Source: Mansonella perstans
Taxonomy: Eukaryota > Nematoda > Chromadorea > Rhabditida > Onchocercidae
Direction: 5' to 3'
Length of the DNA: 64,000 nt
Assembly: GCA_037074765.1 (NCBI GenBank)
Contig: JBAMDO010000576.1
Coordinates: forward strand, 248,001 to 312,000
Shown here: positions 23,022 to 35,600 of the stretch, piece after piece
Numbering within the stretch: the stretch's first letter is position 1
How the letters are laid out: every line of letters begins with the position of its first letter
Program-made: the position numbers and the translations under genes
The notes under the pieces: generated by a model
What the model saw: only the letters and a program-made list of their open reading frames with translations
What the model was told of the DNA's origin: nothing
Database searches by the model: none

Positions 23022-26000
23022 TTAATGCATCGGTATGTACTGCACTTCAACACAATTCGCTAGCAATTTACCCGACATTGTGGCATCATTGGATCGTTGA
23101 ACAGGTCCATGTGGTCCAGCATAAATGTAAGGAAACCGAAGAATATAGTAACGTGCCCATTCCAGATGTATGGGTGCTTCTCCTGTATGGTATACTGGTT
23201 CTTTTGATGTTGGCTAAAGATATGTAATTCAATTTCGCCACGTTTACTAAATACAACAAGCATGCTTTCATAAATTATAATAAGCGTACTAGCAAAAGTC
23301 TTCGCATTTATCAATGAAAATAAAAAAGAAAAATTAACCTGAACACGAGGATTCAGTATGACAGTTACTGGAGCTTTAGGAGTGACAACATGGAGTCGCA
23401 TCAACTGGGCACTTACTTGAGGCAATCGACGACATGTACATCTCGTCCAAAGTGGTAAATCTGAACGAATCAAGACTGATCCCGATTCCTAAAATTTATT
23501 TGATTCATCTGAGTTCCTTCAGTATAGACTCAAGCTTATTTATGTAATTAGATGACAAAGAAAAGAGTGAAAACCATTTATTGATATTTACACTGAATTT
23601 TTTTGTGATTAGCATAATTATGATATTACAAAATTAGTATAGATAAAAAATACGTAAACGCTCAAACTCACTCTTCCGAGGACATTTATATTTCACCTCA
23701 AAAAAAAAAACCAATACATTTTATAAATTACTATAAATCGCCTTAAATTTACTATAGCAGATTAAAGCAATCAAACAATAATTAAAAAATAAAGTGAATT
23801 TAGCTACTTCTTCTTATAAAGAAAGAAACATAAGTTTTTAACATAAGACTGAAAAAATACCTTTGAATTTGATGCTGCTTTAGTTCGAGTATTCGAGGCA
23901 TGCACATCTTGGATCATGAATCGATGTCCTCGTGGACATTCGTATTCAAATCCAACAAACAACTGAAAAAACAGATTAAAATATATGCGAATGATAATCA
24001 CTTTTTGAAAGTCTTGTGTCCCTCATCAAGATTCAGTGTAATTTCGACAAAATTTGACCTCCTTAAATCTGATTAAAACAGTTGTATTTGTTTGCATAAC
24101 AATTATCGTGAAGAAAAATTTCATTTAAAGAATTAAAAGCAATTTTACTATTACCTGAGCTACGTCAGAGAACGATACTGAAAAAAACAAAAACAGCTTA
24201 TTGTCCAGTCAAAATTTGGGATTCGAATTCTTTGATTTCTGCTCTTGATAAGGTTTGAATGAATATTATTGAAAAGTCATTTAACTATCAATTTCTGCAT
24301 ATGTACCTTCACTTTCTCACGATTACTCTTGCTCAGTTTAATAGGACGCTTCGATCTTACACCACATGAGTCGCCCATAATTTCCTTCATATCAATGTCC
24401 CATTTCTCAGGATCGACTGTTACAAAAACATCGACCGGTAGAAGAAATTGCGTCCCATTTTTGAAATTTGGCATATCGCGAAGACCAGCCTTGTGACTAA
24501 ACTAATGAAATTTCATTAACTAATTAATAATTTAATTAACTAGATAGTTGAAATTAATCAACCATTGGAAGACTTAGTCTGATAAATTAAATCACGAATA
24601 AAAGAAACCTATATAAACTTGATGCACCCAAACATAAAAGCGACCATGAAGGAAAAAGAGGCTTTCTAGATGGCGATTCTGTATTTGGAACACATTCCAA
24701 GAATAGACCTGGAAAAAGTTCTTCAGTAATAAAAAAACACATTGACCAGACATCTAAAAATCCGGCTGAAGAGAAGAATACGAATAATAATATGCTATAC
24801 CACATCTTAGATGAAGAAAATTTAGCATGGTCACAAAATTTCCAAAAAAGCCATATATCGAAAAGGACAGCATAATAATGCACATGAAAGAAAATAGCAA
24901 ATCCATACCTTTGTATAATTTTCTTAACTTTACCAATTCTTCTTCAAAATTCATAGCGGAATTAAACTTATTAAAGCTATCAGTGTCGGGTTCTCGTAAT
25001 TGCACATCATCATCATCAAGATATGAAACTTGGGTCTCAGCTTCTGGAATAGTCTCTTCATCTTCCTGCCACCATGATTCGTAATCATCCATATGCTATA
25101 ATTGCTTGCACTTAAAAATATGCAGACAAAAAATACAATGTAGTAAATAACACCAATTTTTCTTAAAAATCTTATTTTTATTCAAAGCTGCTAAAAGTAA
25201 TCAAAAGTAACCGCTCGATGGCGTCTCATTCCTAGGAACGGTTGCTCAGCTTCTTCAGTCTTAATATATTCTTCTTCATCCTCTTCCTCATTATTCTCCA
25301 ATTCTTCCGGTTCCTCACCACACTTTTCCGTTCCTGACAATATTGAAACTTTCTTTTCTTCTGATTCTTTTTCGGCGTCATCAGTATCTGTATCTTCTAC
25401 TGAAATATTAAAATTTTTGAAAAGAAATCAGGAAAAACTTAGAAGAAAAAATCTTAAAACTCATTGCTTAATTACAATTTCCCCAATTCAATTAAAGACA
25501 GGATATATACAAAAAAAAATTAATGTGACCAGTGCACATTTATGCATATACTAAATTAAATTAAAGGAACTTTTACTTTTAAAGGAAGACTGCATACTCT
25601 CATGATTCACTTCATCATCTTCTAGAGGATTGTCACGATCCAGAAGCATTTTCAAATCGTCTAAACATTTCACATAAAGTTATCGATACAAGTTTTTTAG
25701 AATCACAAAATTCAACAATAAGAGCGGTAAGCATTAGCACAAAGGAATAACAAGCAACACAATCGCGATATAGCTGCCTTCTGCTTTCAAATCATTATCC
25801 CATTTGACGTTTTTAAAAATTATAAAGGAACTATAAAATCAGAAATGTGATTACTCTCTCCTATAGACGTTGATGAAGATTCGGAAAAACTATATTCTGG
25901 AGATGTTGCTGATTTTTGGGATTTATCAGGTAAATTTTCTATATCTAACGATCCTTCATTAACGTCATCATATTTGAAAACTTCAAATTCATATTCCTCC

Positions 26001-29000
26001 ATATTTTTGCAACACGTGAATTGTGACTGCATGTAGAATTCATGATTGGCTTCCTGCAACAATGCAATACTTTTAGGTACTCCTGCACATCAACGAATTC
26101 AAAATGCTATTTTTGAGCTTTATATCATGCATAGTACCAGACAAATTGTAAGCTTATGACTAAGATTATATTCACTCAATTCAAACGAAAAGTAATTATG
26201 AAATATAAGTGGTCAATTAGATATGAAATATAAATAACAAAAAGAACTAAAACGAACACGTAATGAAAATGGATCGTTACGTAGGGCCTGTGAATGCCCA
26301 CAATTACATGTAGAAAGAAAGCGTGCTTTACTTGAATGTGCAACTCGTTTTGAGGCGGGCACTTCCACGTCTGATAAGGAATAATGAACCTAAAAAAATA
26401 CACTGAATTTACCTTTCGTAAGACATTAAAAACTAAACATCAAAACTGTTCATTTGAAAGTAAACTTACAATGCTCCCAAGACCTCATCAGTCATCAATA
26501 TGATGTGACATCATATTTCTTAAGTTAAAATTACAAAAGTTTTACTAATTTCTGTTAAATAAAAATGATTAATTAGCAGGCTCTGTACTACATTTAAATT
26601 ATCTTCCACGTAATGAAAAACGCAAAAGGGGGTGAGCAGAGTCAGTAGCTAATTTATCACTGAAAAAAATTATTAACACTGTGTTTTAAATATCGAGAAG
26701 AAGCGATAAACCTGCACAAATTCCGCATAAACTCTTTGGAATATCTGATGAATAATTCTCATATGAAGATATAAATAAGACCAGCTATTATAAAAGTTTT
26801 TTTTTGTGGAATTTGCTTAAATAGCAAATATAAATAGTTTTCACCTCACAGCAGTGCTTAAATAACTTACTGGCAGAACACATTCATTCCCAGTGAGGGA
26901 GACAAATTCACATGCTTTTTGAGTAGCCCAAAGAGTTTCGCATTCCTGTTTCAGTGCTTCTTTGGCTTTTTCTAATCTGGTACCATGATAGATGAATTCC
27001 AGATGCTGCACTGCGCGTGCCAACTAAATTACTCTATTGAAAACTTTTTTTAGTGAGTTCTACTGGTCATTTTTTAGCAAGACCATGTACTTTTCGTCTA
27101 TCATTCTTCTAACAAAATTCATGAGTAATTTCTAATATGATTTAAAAATATATCTCTCCCCACGGAAGATTTTTCCCGAGCAAAACAAAAACAGTGAAAC
27201 AAAAACTTTTGCAGAGATTTCATAATAAATCATATTCAAAAAAATAAGTCTAACCTTCGCTTCATGTTCCACTTTCGTAAAAACTTGTGACTTCCGCTTT
27301 TCCAAATCACGCGTATCCTTGTTACCGTTTTGATATACTGCTTTAGCTTGGCCGATATAGGTGCTCTCCATGCTTAAATATATTTTATAATTATGCAGCC
27401 TGCACATCGTCATCATTTCAATTACAGTTTTTCCAAAATTTATTATTAATTTTCTAAACATTAACAGACAAAGATTTATTTGGAAGTAAATTATATTGGA
27501 TTTTATTGGGAACACAACTGCTATTTTACCTTTTGGAAAACTGCAGTTCAATGCTACTAAGTCTCCATATTTTCTCATCACTGAAAATTCGTGTTTGGAA
27601 TAACTCGTCATGAATAATTCTTCCACCAATCAAGAGCCACTTCAGTTTAGGTATCTGTTGAAATTAATTTTAAGTAAGAATGTTAGAATAAAAGAAAACC
27701 CTTAAATTTTGAGGGACAGATTTTCTTTATAAAATACCAGCAGTGAATGTAACCTATTAATTATAAGATTGAGGGAAAGCAACCAAAACAGCAAAAATTT
27801 TGTGAAAATATATCCATTAAAAAGAGACTTCATAAGAATATTTCTTCCTGTCTTCATCTTGTCGCACGAGATCGATATGAAACCGCAGAAATTCATCGAA
27901 GCTTCGCTCTTCCTTTTCTGCAAAGAATTTTATGTGGAATTAAACCCGTGAATTAAAAGCGATGAGATAGTAAAAAATTTGAGACCAAGAAAAATACAAT
28001 GTATTTCACTAATATATAAGAATGTTAGCATCAAACTATCAATCACCCAAGTGACGATGCTGATTACAGGTATTACGAATCATTTCATTCTAGGTTTCTG
28101 CACAAAAGCTAATGAATTTATTTTAATCAAAATAAAGACACACTTTGAAATTAATGCTAAAACAATGAACTCAAAAAGTTATTTCAGAACAATGGCTTGA
28201 TTCCTATATTTTCGAATCCAACGCACATTTCTATTTGAATTAGTAACTTACTGAAGTAAGATTTCAGCAGTGCTGAGAAAATTACATCCTCTTTTTTCTA
28301 GCAAAATCTCATGATGTTAGTCATCCTATGTAAATGAAAAATAAAAATTCAAAACAATACCTTTTTTTTCATTTCCGTCATTTCCCTCCTTATTACCTCG
28401 TTCAATAAACATTAATAAACTTTCACGAATAACATCATGAGATGATTCTGTCGCCGAAAATAAGTAAACAAAGTGTTCCGCAGATTTAGGTAAATTACAT
28501 GGGTAATCCCTAAACAGTACAGATTCAAAGCTTTAACTTACTGCTAAGCTAAAACATTCTACAACGGATAGCGACTTCATGTCTTTTAAAAACAAACAGT
28601 TGAAGAAGATGAAGCTTGATTATCTAATTCGTTTAAACAATTGTTTTGTTTTATCATTTCATGACTTAGTACAATGATTGAATTTTGATAAATTTCATTT
28701 AAAATAAAAGAGTTACTTACTTATCGTTAGATGCGATCAGTCCATATAGCTGCATACAACGATATATTTGTTGCTCTAATTTTTCCACAAATTTGTTTTT
28801 CAGTTCTCTCTGAATTCAACAAAAGTGAAAATTTATAATTGGAGTTGCATCTACTACTGATCGAAATATCTTTTAAAACCATCCATATTTCGAAAGCAAC
28901 CTCATCATACAACTGCTACTATTGGGTAGCTAGGAACATTAAATGAAAATTGAAGATAATTGCTCAAATGCTATTAAGGATTTGATTTTTCTGCTAAGGT

Positions 29001-30408
29001 TCTTCCAGAGAGTGCATTTTTGTGAACAGAGAAAACTTCCTAGTATCAAGAACGTAGGCACAATGTGTAATGAACTTCTCAGCATTTTAAACTATTAAAA
29101 AAAATCTCTTCAAATATTACTTTTTTACTCATATACAGTGTTGCAGCAATGAGCAATTACAATTAAATTAAAACAAACTGAAGGATCGAAAATAGACAGA
29201 CCTTTCGACTGGAATTTAAGTCACCCCTCAGTAAATGACGATGGAAGGCAAACAGGCACCGCGGTTGAGCCAAGCGTCCTTCAGCAGACCAGCTCTGTGG
29301 AAAACCAGTAATAGCTGACAGTTTTATCCGAATTTCTTTCTGACAAAACCGTCGAAGTTCATTAGCTCGTTTCAAATCCCGGCAACAATTCTGATCGAAT
29401 CGACAACCTGGTTCCATGTAAATAAGCAGATGCGAATAAAGCAAAAGAAAGGTCAGGCATCGCACGTAATCGATTTCTTGCTGCGAAAGAAGCTCAAAAA
29501 AATCCTGAAATTTACGAGTTTTATATCAAAAAAGTGTGGACCCTGTGTATTTGCTAGAAAAGGATTATTATAAGCTTTAAATGAGTTACATAAAATTGCA
29601 ATTACCCTGATATAAGTCTACGTAGCTTTTCAGAAATTATTCAAATTTAGTTCAGCAATATTTTAGTAAAATTTTCCTATCAAAATAAAATTGAGCAGTG
29701 AAATTACAATTTGAAGTCAGTGAAACACTGAAATCATGATTTTTTGGTTGAATTCATCTACAAATAATAAACATGTGTTAGAAGTGATCCTTTAATGTAA
29801 CCGAACTATAATATTAAACTGTAGTCGCACCCTTACTTTTTTTTCATCACCACTGTTTCGTACAAAACGTTCCAATGAGCACAAGTCACCATAACCGGTA
29901 AGATGCAAAAAAAGAACTGATAATTCCGATTCATAATAGGCATCAATCTAAATTAAAAGAAACGAATATTCAATGCAAACAAATTTTAAGTTTCGTCATA
30001 CACAATTTTTTACATTATCTTTTACAAGAAAAATCAGTCTTTTAACTGCTCCCTCTGTCATATAAATATTCGTTAGGTTACAGAAAAAATCGAAACTCTA
30101 ACAAAAATCTGAGATACAGAATTCTAATAACTTATGCGAAGTATAAAACTGCACGGAAAACACTGTACTTTTATAATTCATAACTATACAAAAGTAATTG
30201 TTACCGAAGCAGTGCTGCCTGCTAAAGGGATTCGTTGAATGAAAACTGGAAACCCTAATAAGTGATTGATTGGATCGGCCTTAGAACAATCATTAGAAGC
30301 TTTTCCAACAATTCCGACAACAACAACACGTCTCCCTTCAAACACAGCCAAATTGTACGTTGATTCAGTTAGCCATTTTGATAATGATTCTGCAAGTCCA
30401 TTCCTCAT
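23022..30408 (-). CDS. smg-8: SMG-8, nonsense-mediated decay factor, 959 aa
   Basis: Exons in order: 30205-30408, 29837-29947, 29202-29504, 28721-28809, 28361-28509, 27829-27917, 27530-27654, 27255-27372, 26871-27023, 26258-26389, 25855-26053, 25577-25660, 25212-25399, 24909-25095, 24609-24720, 24327-24496, 24155-24177, 23861-23962, 23339-23488, 23022-23213; phases agree. SMG8 pairs with SMG9 and holds the SMG1 kinase in check during nonsense-mediated mRNA decay. Recognised pieces: N-terminal G-like domain (VVVVGIVGK, 28-36; INHLLG), SLTGNEC near 440, TCNCGHSQALRNDPF near 480, an acidic middle (about 580-660), FPSWSLLCLG near 740, FVGFEYECPRGHRF (813-826), and QLMRLHVVTPKAPVTVILNP. Length fits the animal family (about 1,000). 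The G-like domain lacks a full P-loop. Exon 17 is only 23 nt. The exon-6 donor (GTCTCT) and exon-16 donor are the least certain. Confidence 0.93.
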
Positions 30409-30411
30409 TCT
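30409..30411 (-). promoter_or_regulatory. Candidate trans-splice acceptor, smg-8
   Basis: On the minus strand ATATTGCAG ends one base before the ATG. No coding exon is seen upstream, so a spliced leader could be joined here, giving an almost zero-length 5' UTR. Confidence 0.55.
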
Positions 30412-30556
30412 GCAATATTATTTTTCGTCGTGCACATAATATATATATATATATAGCGATAAGTAGCAATAAGTATACCATAACAATAAAAAAGAAATGT
30501 TTTATCATGTAGTTTTAGATTAAATTAATATCATTTCATGGATACCTTGAGTTGAA

Positions 30557-30882
30557 AACTTATAAATGGTAATTAAATACTGATAAATCTAATGGAAATT
30601 AAATACTGATGAAACCTGTAAATGGTAATTAAATACTGATGAAACTTGTAAATGGTAATTAAATACTGATGAAACCTATAAATGATAACTAAATACTGAT
30701 GAAACTTACAAATGGTAATTAAAACTGATGAAACTTACAAATGAAAATTAAATACTGATGAAACTTGTAAATGGTAATTAAATAGTGATGAAACTTACAA
30801 ATGGCAATTAAATACTGATGAAACTTATAAATGGTAATTAAGTACTGATGAAATTTATAAATGGTAATTAAATAGTGATGCA
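30557..30882. repeat. 30-bp minisatellite, about 11 copies
   Basis: Consensus AAATACTGATGAAACTTGTA followed by AATGGTAATT, repeated head to tail with point changes and one 2-bp deletion (near 30720). It starts about 150 bases upstream of the smg-8 ATG. Units touch without spacers, so it is not a CRISPR array. Confidence 0.93.
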
Positions 30883-32647
30883 CATAAAACTTCAATTCGC
30901 TAAAGCAAAAATAAATGACAACTCAGTTTTTCATTTGCAATGATATGATCAATAAGGATTTTCATTTTGCTTAATGATATTAAAGAAATGAAATGAAATA
31001 ACCTGAAAGGACACAGAATTGTCCAGCAGAGTTAACAAAAATTCCACACATAACACATTCCCAACGCTTTCATCACCTAGATAATTTTGGCATTAAATCT
31101 TTGCTAGTGATGAAACCAATGTATCAAAGTTGATGTATCACTAGACCACTATACCATTGTCAACAATTCATTCAATTTCTTTGTCGTCTGCATTTAACTA
31201 TTCCATACGCTATTTGCGATTTCTTATCCTCTCTGTTTATTCCGTAATAAACAGAGATGCTAATTAACAACTACATTTTTCCATAATATAATTACAGTTG
31301 CATCAACTTATTTTACTGTGTTCACTGTTCACTTCTTCGAATAGATTGCAACTTATCAGTCAAATAATTTAATTTTTAATTTAATTTTAATTTATATAAA
31401 AGTCTTCTGAGAAGTTAAAGTCATCATGATTTCTTTCATTTCTTTTATTATTTATTATCATTGCAATAAGATTAATGTAGCATGCTTCATCTCTCTGATA
31501 TAAGTATAATATCATTACATTAGCTTTCCTTTTTTTTCAATAAAGCAGGGATGAAATGAAAAGCAGATATCACTACAACTTATCGCTAAATATGAGCCCT
31601 ATGTGGTACGATCGTTGAAAATTTCCCGATACGATAGTAATTTCCAAAATTTGGCTAATAAAAGAGAAGAATGAGTAAAAATGAGTACTGGTAACGAAAT
31701 CGATTCCATTTTTATTTTGCATATGAAAAAATTCTTCTGGGATCTCAGTCAAAGAGATATGCCGCATAAAATCTCCTACTTTTATGTGTTAGCAAATTTG
31801 TTATAAATAAAAGAAGTAGAAATTGTTTTTTTTTAAATAATAACACATGAAATGATATCAATTTTCCTGGCTTCATTCAAAACTTCTCAAGGATTTAACG
31901 TCCTTAAACACACATTTCATTATTTGAATGAAAGACTGAGATTTCCTGAACTGAAAAGCCTTTCAACCATTCATAACAATCACATTACAACATACTCTGT
32001 AATACTTGCTCGAATATGACCAAATTTAGATCTATTTTATTAGAAATTTGACATCTACACATTTTAGCTTTGTCTGTAAAAAAAACCTTATTTTCCTGGA
32101 CGATGTTGTTTTTCTATTATACAGAATATTAATGATCAAAGGTTTACTGATAGATCCTCACCTCAACCCTTTTCATATGCCAGAGAATATTATATAGGTC
32201 ACCAGATCGTTGGATTGTAGGAAAGGGGAAATCACGGTCGTCTAATTTGTTCGGAGAAAAATTCTTTTAATCTTATTAGCTTAATGTGTGATTATTAGCT
32301 TAATATGTTATTAGCTGTTATTAGCTTAATACAACTTTATTACAAACGCATATAAAATACATATAAAGTCTTTATGAAATCAACAACTGCGCATGATTTT
32401 TAACAATAATTAAATGAAGAATTAGCAAGTGCTTCATCATTTCAGATTCTGAAATGTTTGATTACTTTTTTCATCTGATGAATCATTTGTCTAACAAACA
32501 TTCTAAATAATGCGATTTGTTATGAATCAATTTCGAGATTTTTCGAATTATCTAGATTGCAATCACATTTTGCAGTTGTGACTTAGGAAGGAAAATGAAT
32601 ATGTTTTTGTTTGAGGTATGCTTTGACTGTATATAATATTTAGCAAT

Positions 32648-35600
32648 TTACAAGGGTTTATTCTGAAAAGATACACAGTCTCGAGGCAATAAGGGTGCTC
32701 TTTCATTTATTTCTTCTTCCGAATACTCTATGGCATTCATTACTTCAATAGTACGGGATTGACCAACACCTGCAAGTAATATCATTTATATGTGTAACGT
32801 AAGAAGCATGTATTAATCTACCCTAATGGAAACATGATACACCAGTCAGTGCCAAATTTGATTTTCGAAGTTAGACATTTGCATATTCTGAATTTAAAAA
32901 GAGGAAATTAACTTAAAATTAATCGTGAAAAATTTTCGCTTACTTATTTTACCTTTCCATGAAAAAGATATTTCAAGTTCTTATTAATTTAATTTTGTTT
33001 TCGGGTTAACTTAAAATTTTGTCGCTATCTTAAATATAGGAAATGCATTTGTAAACAATTGTAAATAATTTCAAGAAAACTTGAATGCCGTACATTTAGG
33101 ACGGAATTCCAGCTTATCAGTTTTGGCAAATAGTGCTCTAGATAGTGGCGATCGCTGCCCATCCTTAAAACAAGCCGTGGCACAGAACATATAGAACCAA
33201 TCGTAACGTAAGTCAGGGAAAACTATTCGTTGTCCGCGCACTGTGATCCGCTCCCAGACTGAGAAATGAGCATTGGGATTTTCCGTATAATAAACAATAT
33301 AACTCTGAAAGATCTTCTCTTTAAGGTTAACTCAGAAAAACTAATCTCTCAAGTAATGTTAGATGTCTGTGTGAAGAGAGATAAATAATTGTTTGGTTTC
33401 AAAATACTATTTTGAAAGACATTCTTATGCTCTCAGAAAGTATCCGTTGCTTCGAATGTCATGAGAAAATATTAATTAAATTGAATTTCACAAATGTCAT
33501 CAGACTGCTAAAATTTACTGAATATACTTTCAAAGTTGTAACATAGCAAAATCTTATACCGTAACGTCTCTAGTTCGTTTATAGGGCGGTTCCCACGATA
33601 ATTCAATGGTGTTGGCATTCAGTCGTCGGGCCAAGATATGCTGTGGGCTGAGCTGTGGCTCTGCAAGACATTCCTATTTAACTTGAAGGTTGCATAAGCT
33701 TTTCATTGTTTTCATCGTAAAACACTTTTTAAATATGTATTTTTTAGATACAGTTTCTGTTATCTAATATTTTTCAAATTTTTTGTTGAAGTTTGAGTGT
33801 TTTGAAATGATTTCTTTCAAATTTGCATTCTAATTATTTAAGTGCGATATTTTTGCACATCTGTGAGGACCCTTTTGAAATAAATTAAAATAAATTCAAA
33901 GAATTGACTTGACAGACCCAAAAAAGTTGTGGAACGATTTGTTTAGAATAATTTTTATTTTATAAATTTAAAAAGCATTTTCGTAATTTCCGGAAAGAAA
34001 TGAAGTGATTTCACACACCCTTCTTCAAAAATCCAACCTAATTTTAAAAAATTTACTGTAAGAAAAATTTAGTTACCTGTGTACTGCACCAAATAGATTG
34101 GTTTGCTTTCACCATAGCGTGAAACAGCTGTAATACGGAATTCATACAAAGAACACGAATCAACGCTCATAATTTCTGCCGAATGTCCTTGAATGCCGCG
34201 TAGTTCACGCGCTTTACTGTCTTCTTGATGCCTAAATTAACTGATTTGCTTACAACTTAATCGTTCAAGACTTTTGTTGAAGTATAATTTCCAAATTCCA
34301 AATTAAACAGATTTTTTCATGAGAAAGTGAAAAATTATTTCCTACAGTAAATTTAAAATTAAATCCTTCTCGTTCAACCAAATATTACAAACTTGATTCG
34401 GTAGCGTATGTTATAAGTAACTTGATCATCAGCAGAAAATGCTGGTGCCCACGCAAGCCGGACTGAGTACGCAGATGTGGAAACAACCTGACATTCCCGT
34501 GGTGGATCTGGTGGCAGACGGGCGAACATAAATTCATCATCTGTTACTAAAAATGAATTTTATTAAATGTTTTTTGAGCTTGAGAAATATTAAAAACCTG
34601 TATTTTATTATAGTGCTGACAAGCCATCCTACAATATCAATAAAATAAACGAGAAGTAGGTGAGAAATCATCATTGCAAACATATGAATTGTTCTGTAGA
34701 ATAATTAAACTCACACATGTGCGGCTCACGTTTTTGAAGCTTTCTACTTCGTCTTCTGGTCATCGCACCCATTTGAGTTTCAGGGTTTTCGAATATCATG
34801 CCTTTTGCAAATTCCAAAAGCATACTTGCAGTTGCTTGCCGTCGCCGCCTACATTTTTGCATAATTCATATCAATTGAAAAATCAAACTCATAAAGAATG
34901 GATGACAAAAGAAGAAGTGAATATTTTTTGAAAATAAAATATCTACAGAGTCTTAGAACTGAATGATTAGTTGCATAGTTAAAATTAGAGACATTAGTAC
35001 GTTATGTGAGAAATTATATCATTTGCAGAAATATTGGTGGAAAAAGGAAAGAATATGAAACAGGCCTCTACAGTAGCAATATATTTTTATGGAAAAAAAC
35101 TTATATACCTTGCTTTCGCTTTACGAATCAGAAAGAAAGGATTATTCGTTTGAATTTTACGACCAATGTAATGAATCTCTTTTAGATACATTCGACCAAC
35201 CACATCCATGCACATTGTTGTCAAAATTATGCCACCCATGATGACGCACAAAACTACGAGTATGTTTTTCTGTTCCGGGCGATAATCACCAAAACCTGTA
35301 TGAAACTATTTCTTTCTAATTTTTGTCTAAGTTGCAGAAAGTGATTGTTTAATTTTCAATTAAGTAACCATCGATCTCAATCTTATACTGTCATTCACCT
35401 ATGTAATGTTTACCTGAAATAATACCTAACTTTTATTAATAACTTTTGAAAGAAATTTACTAACCAACTGTCAGAATGCTGATGAATGTGAAATACACTG
35501 ATTCCGTGTAAGTCCAATGCTCTTTCGCTTGAATAATATATGAACCGAAAAGTCCGTACAGAAATACAATTAAAAATAATATCACCGGTGGAAAACGAAC

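Larger units (their letters stand above)
30409..32647. other. Intergenic region, smg-8 promoter side
   Basis: About 2.2 kb between the smg-8 start and the channel gene's stop. It holds a short (AT)n run at 30439-30455, a 30-bp minisatellite (separate entry) and otherwise featureless AT-rich sequence. A 64-codon minus frame at 31573-31767 is unsupported. Confidence 0.6.

Noticed and set aside
30557..30882. Regular repeats that could be taken for a CRISPR array
   Set aside because: Units are contiguous with no unique spacers, and the genome is eukaryotic; it is a minisatellite.
31573..31767. 64-codon minus-strand frame upstream of smg-8
   Set aside because: Looks mildly coding, but has no acceptor before its ATG, no partner exon and no homology that I recognise.
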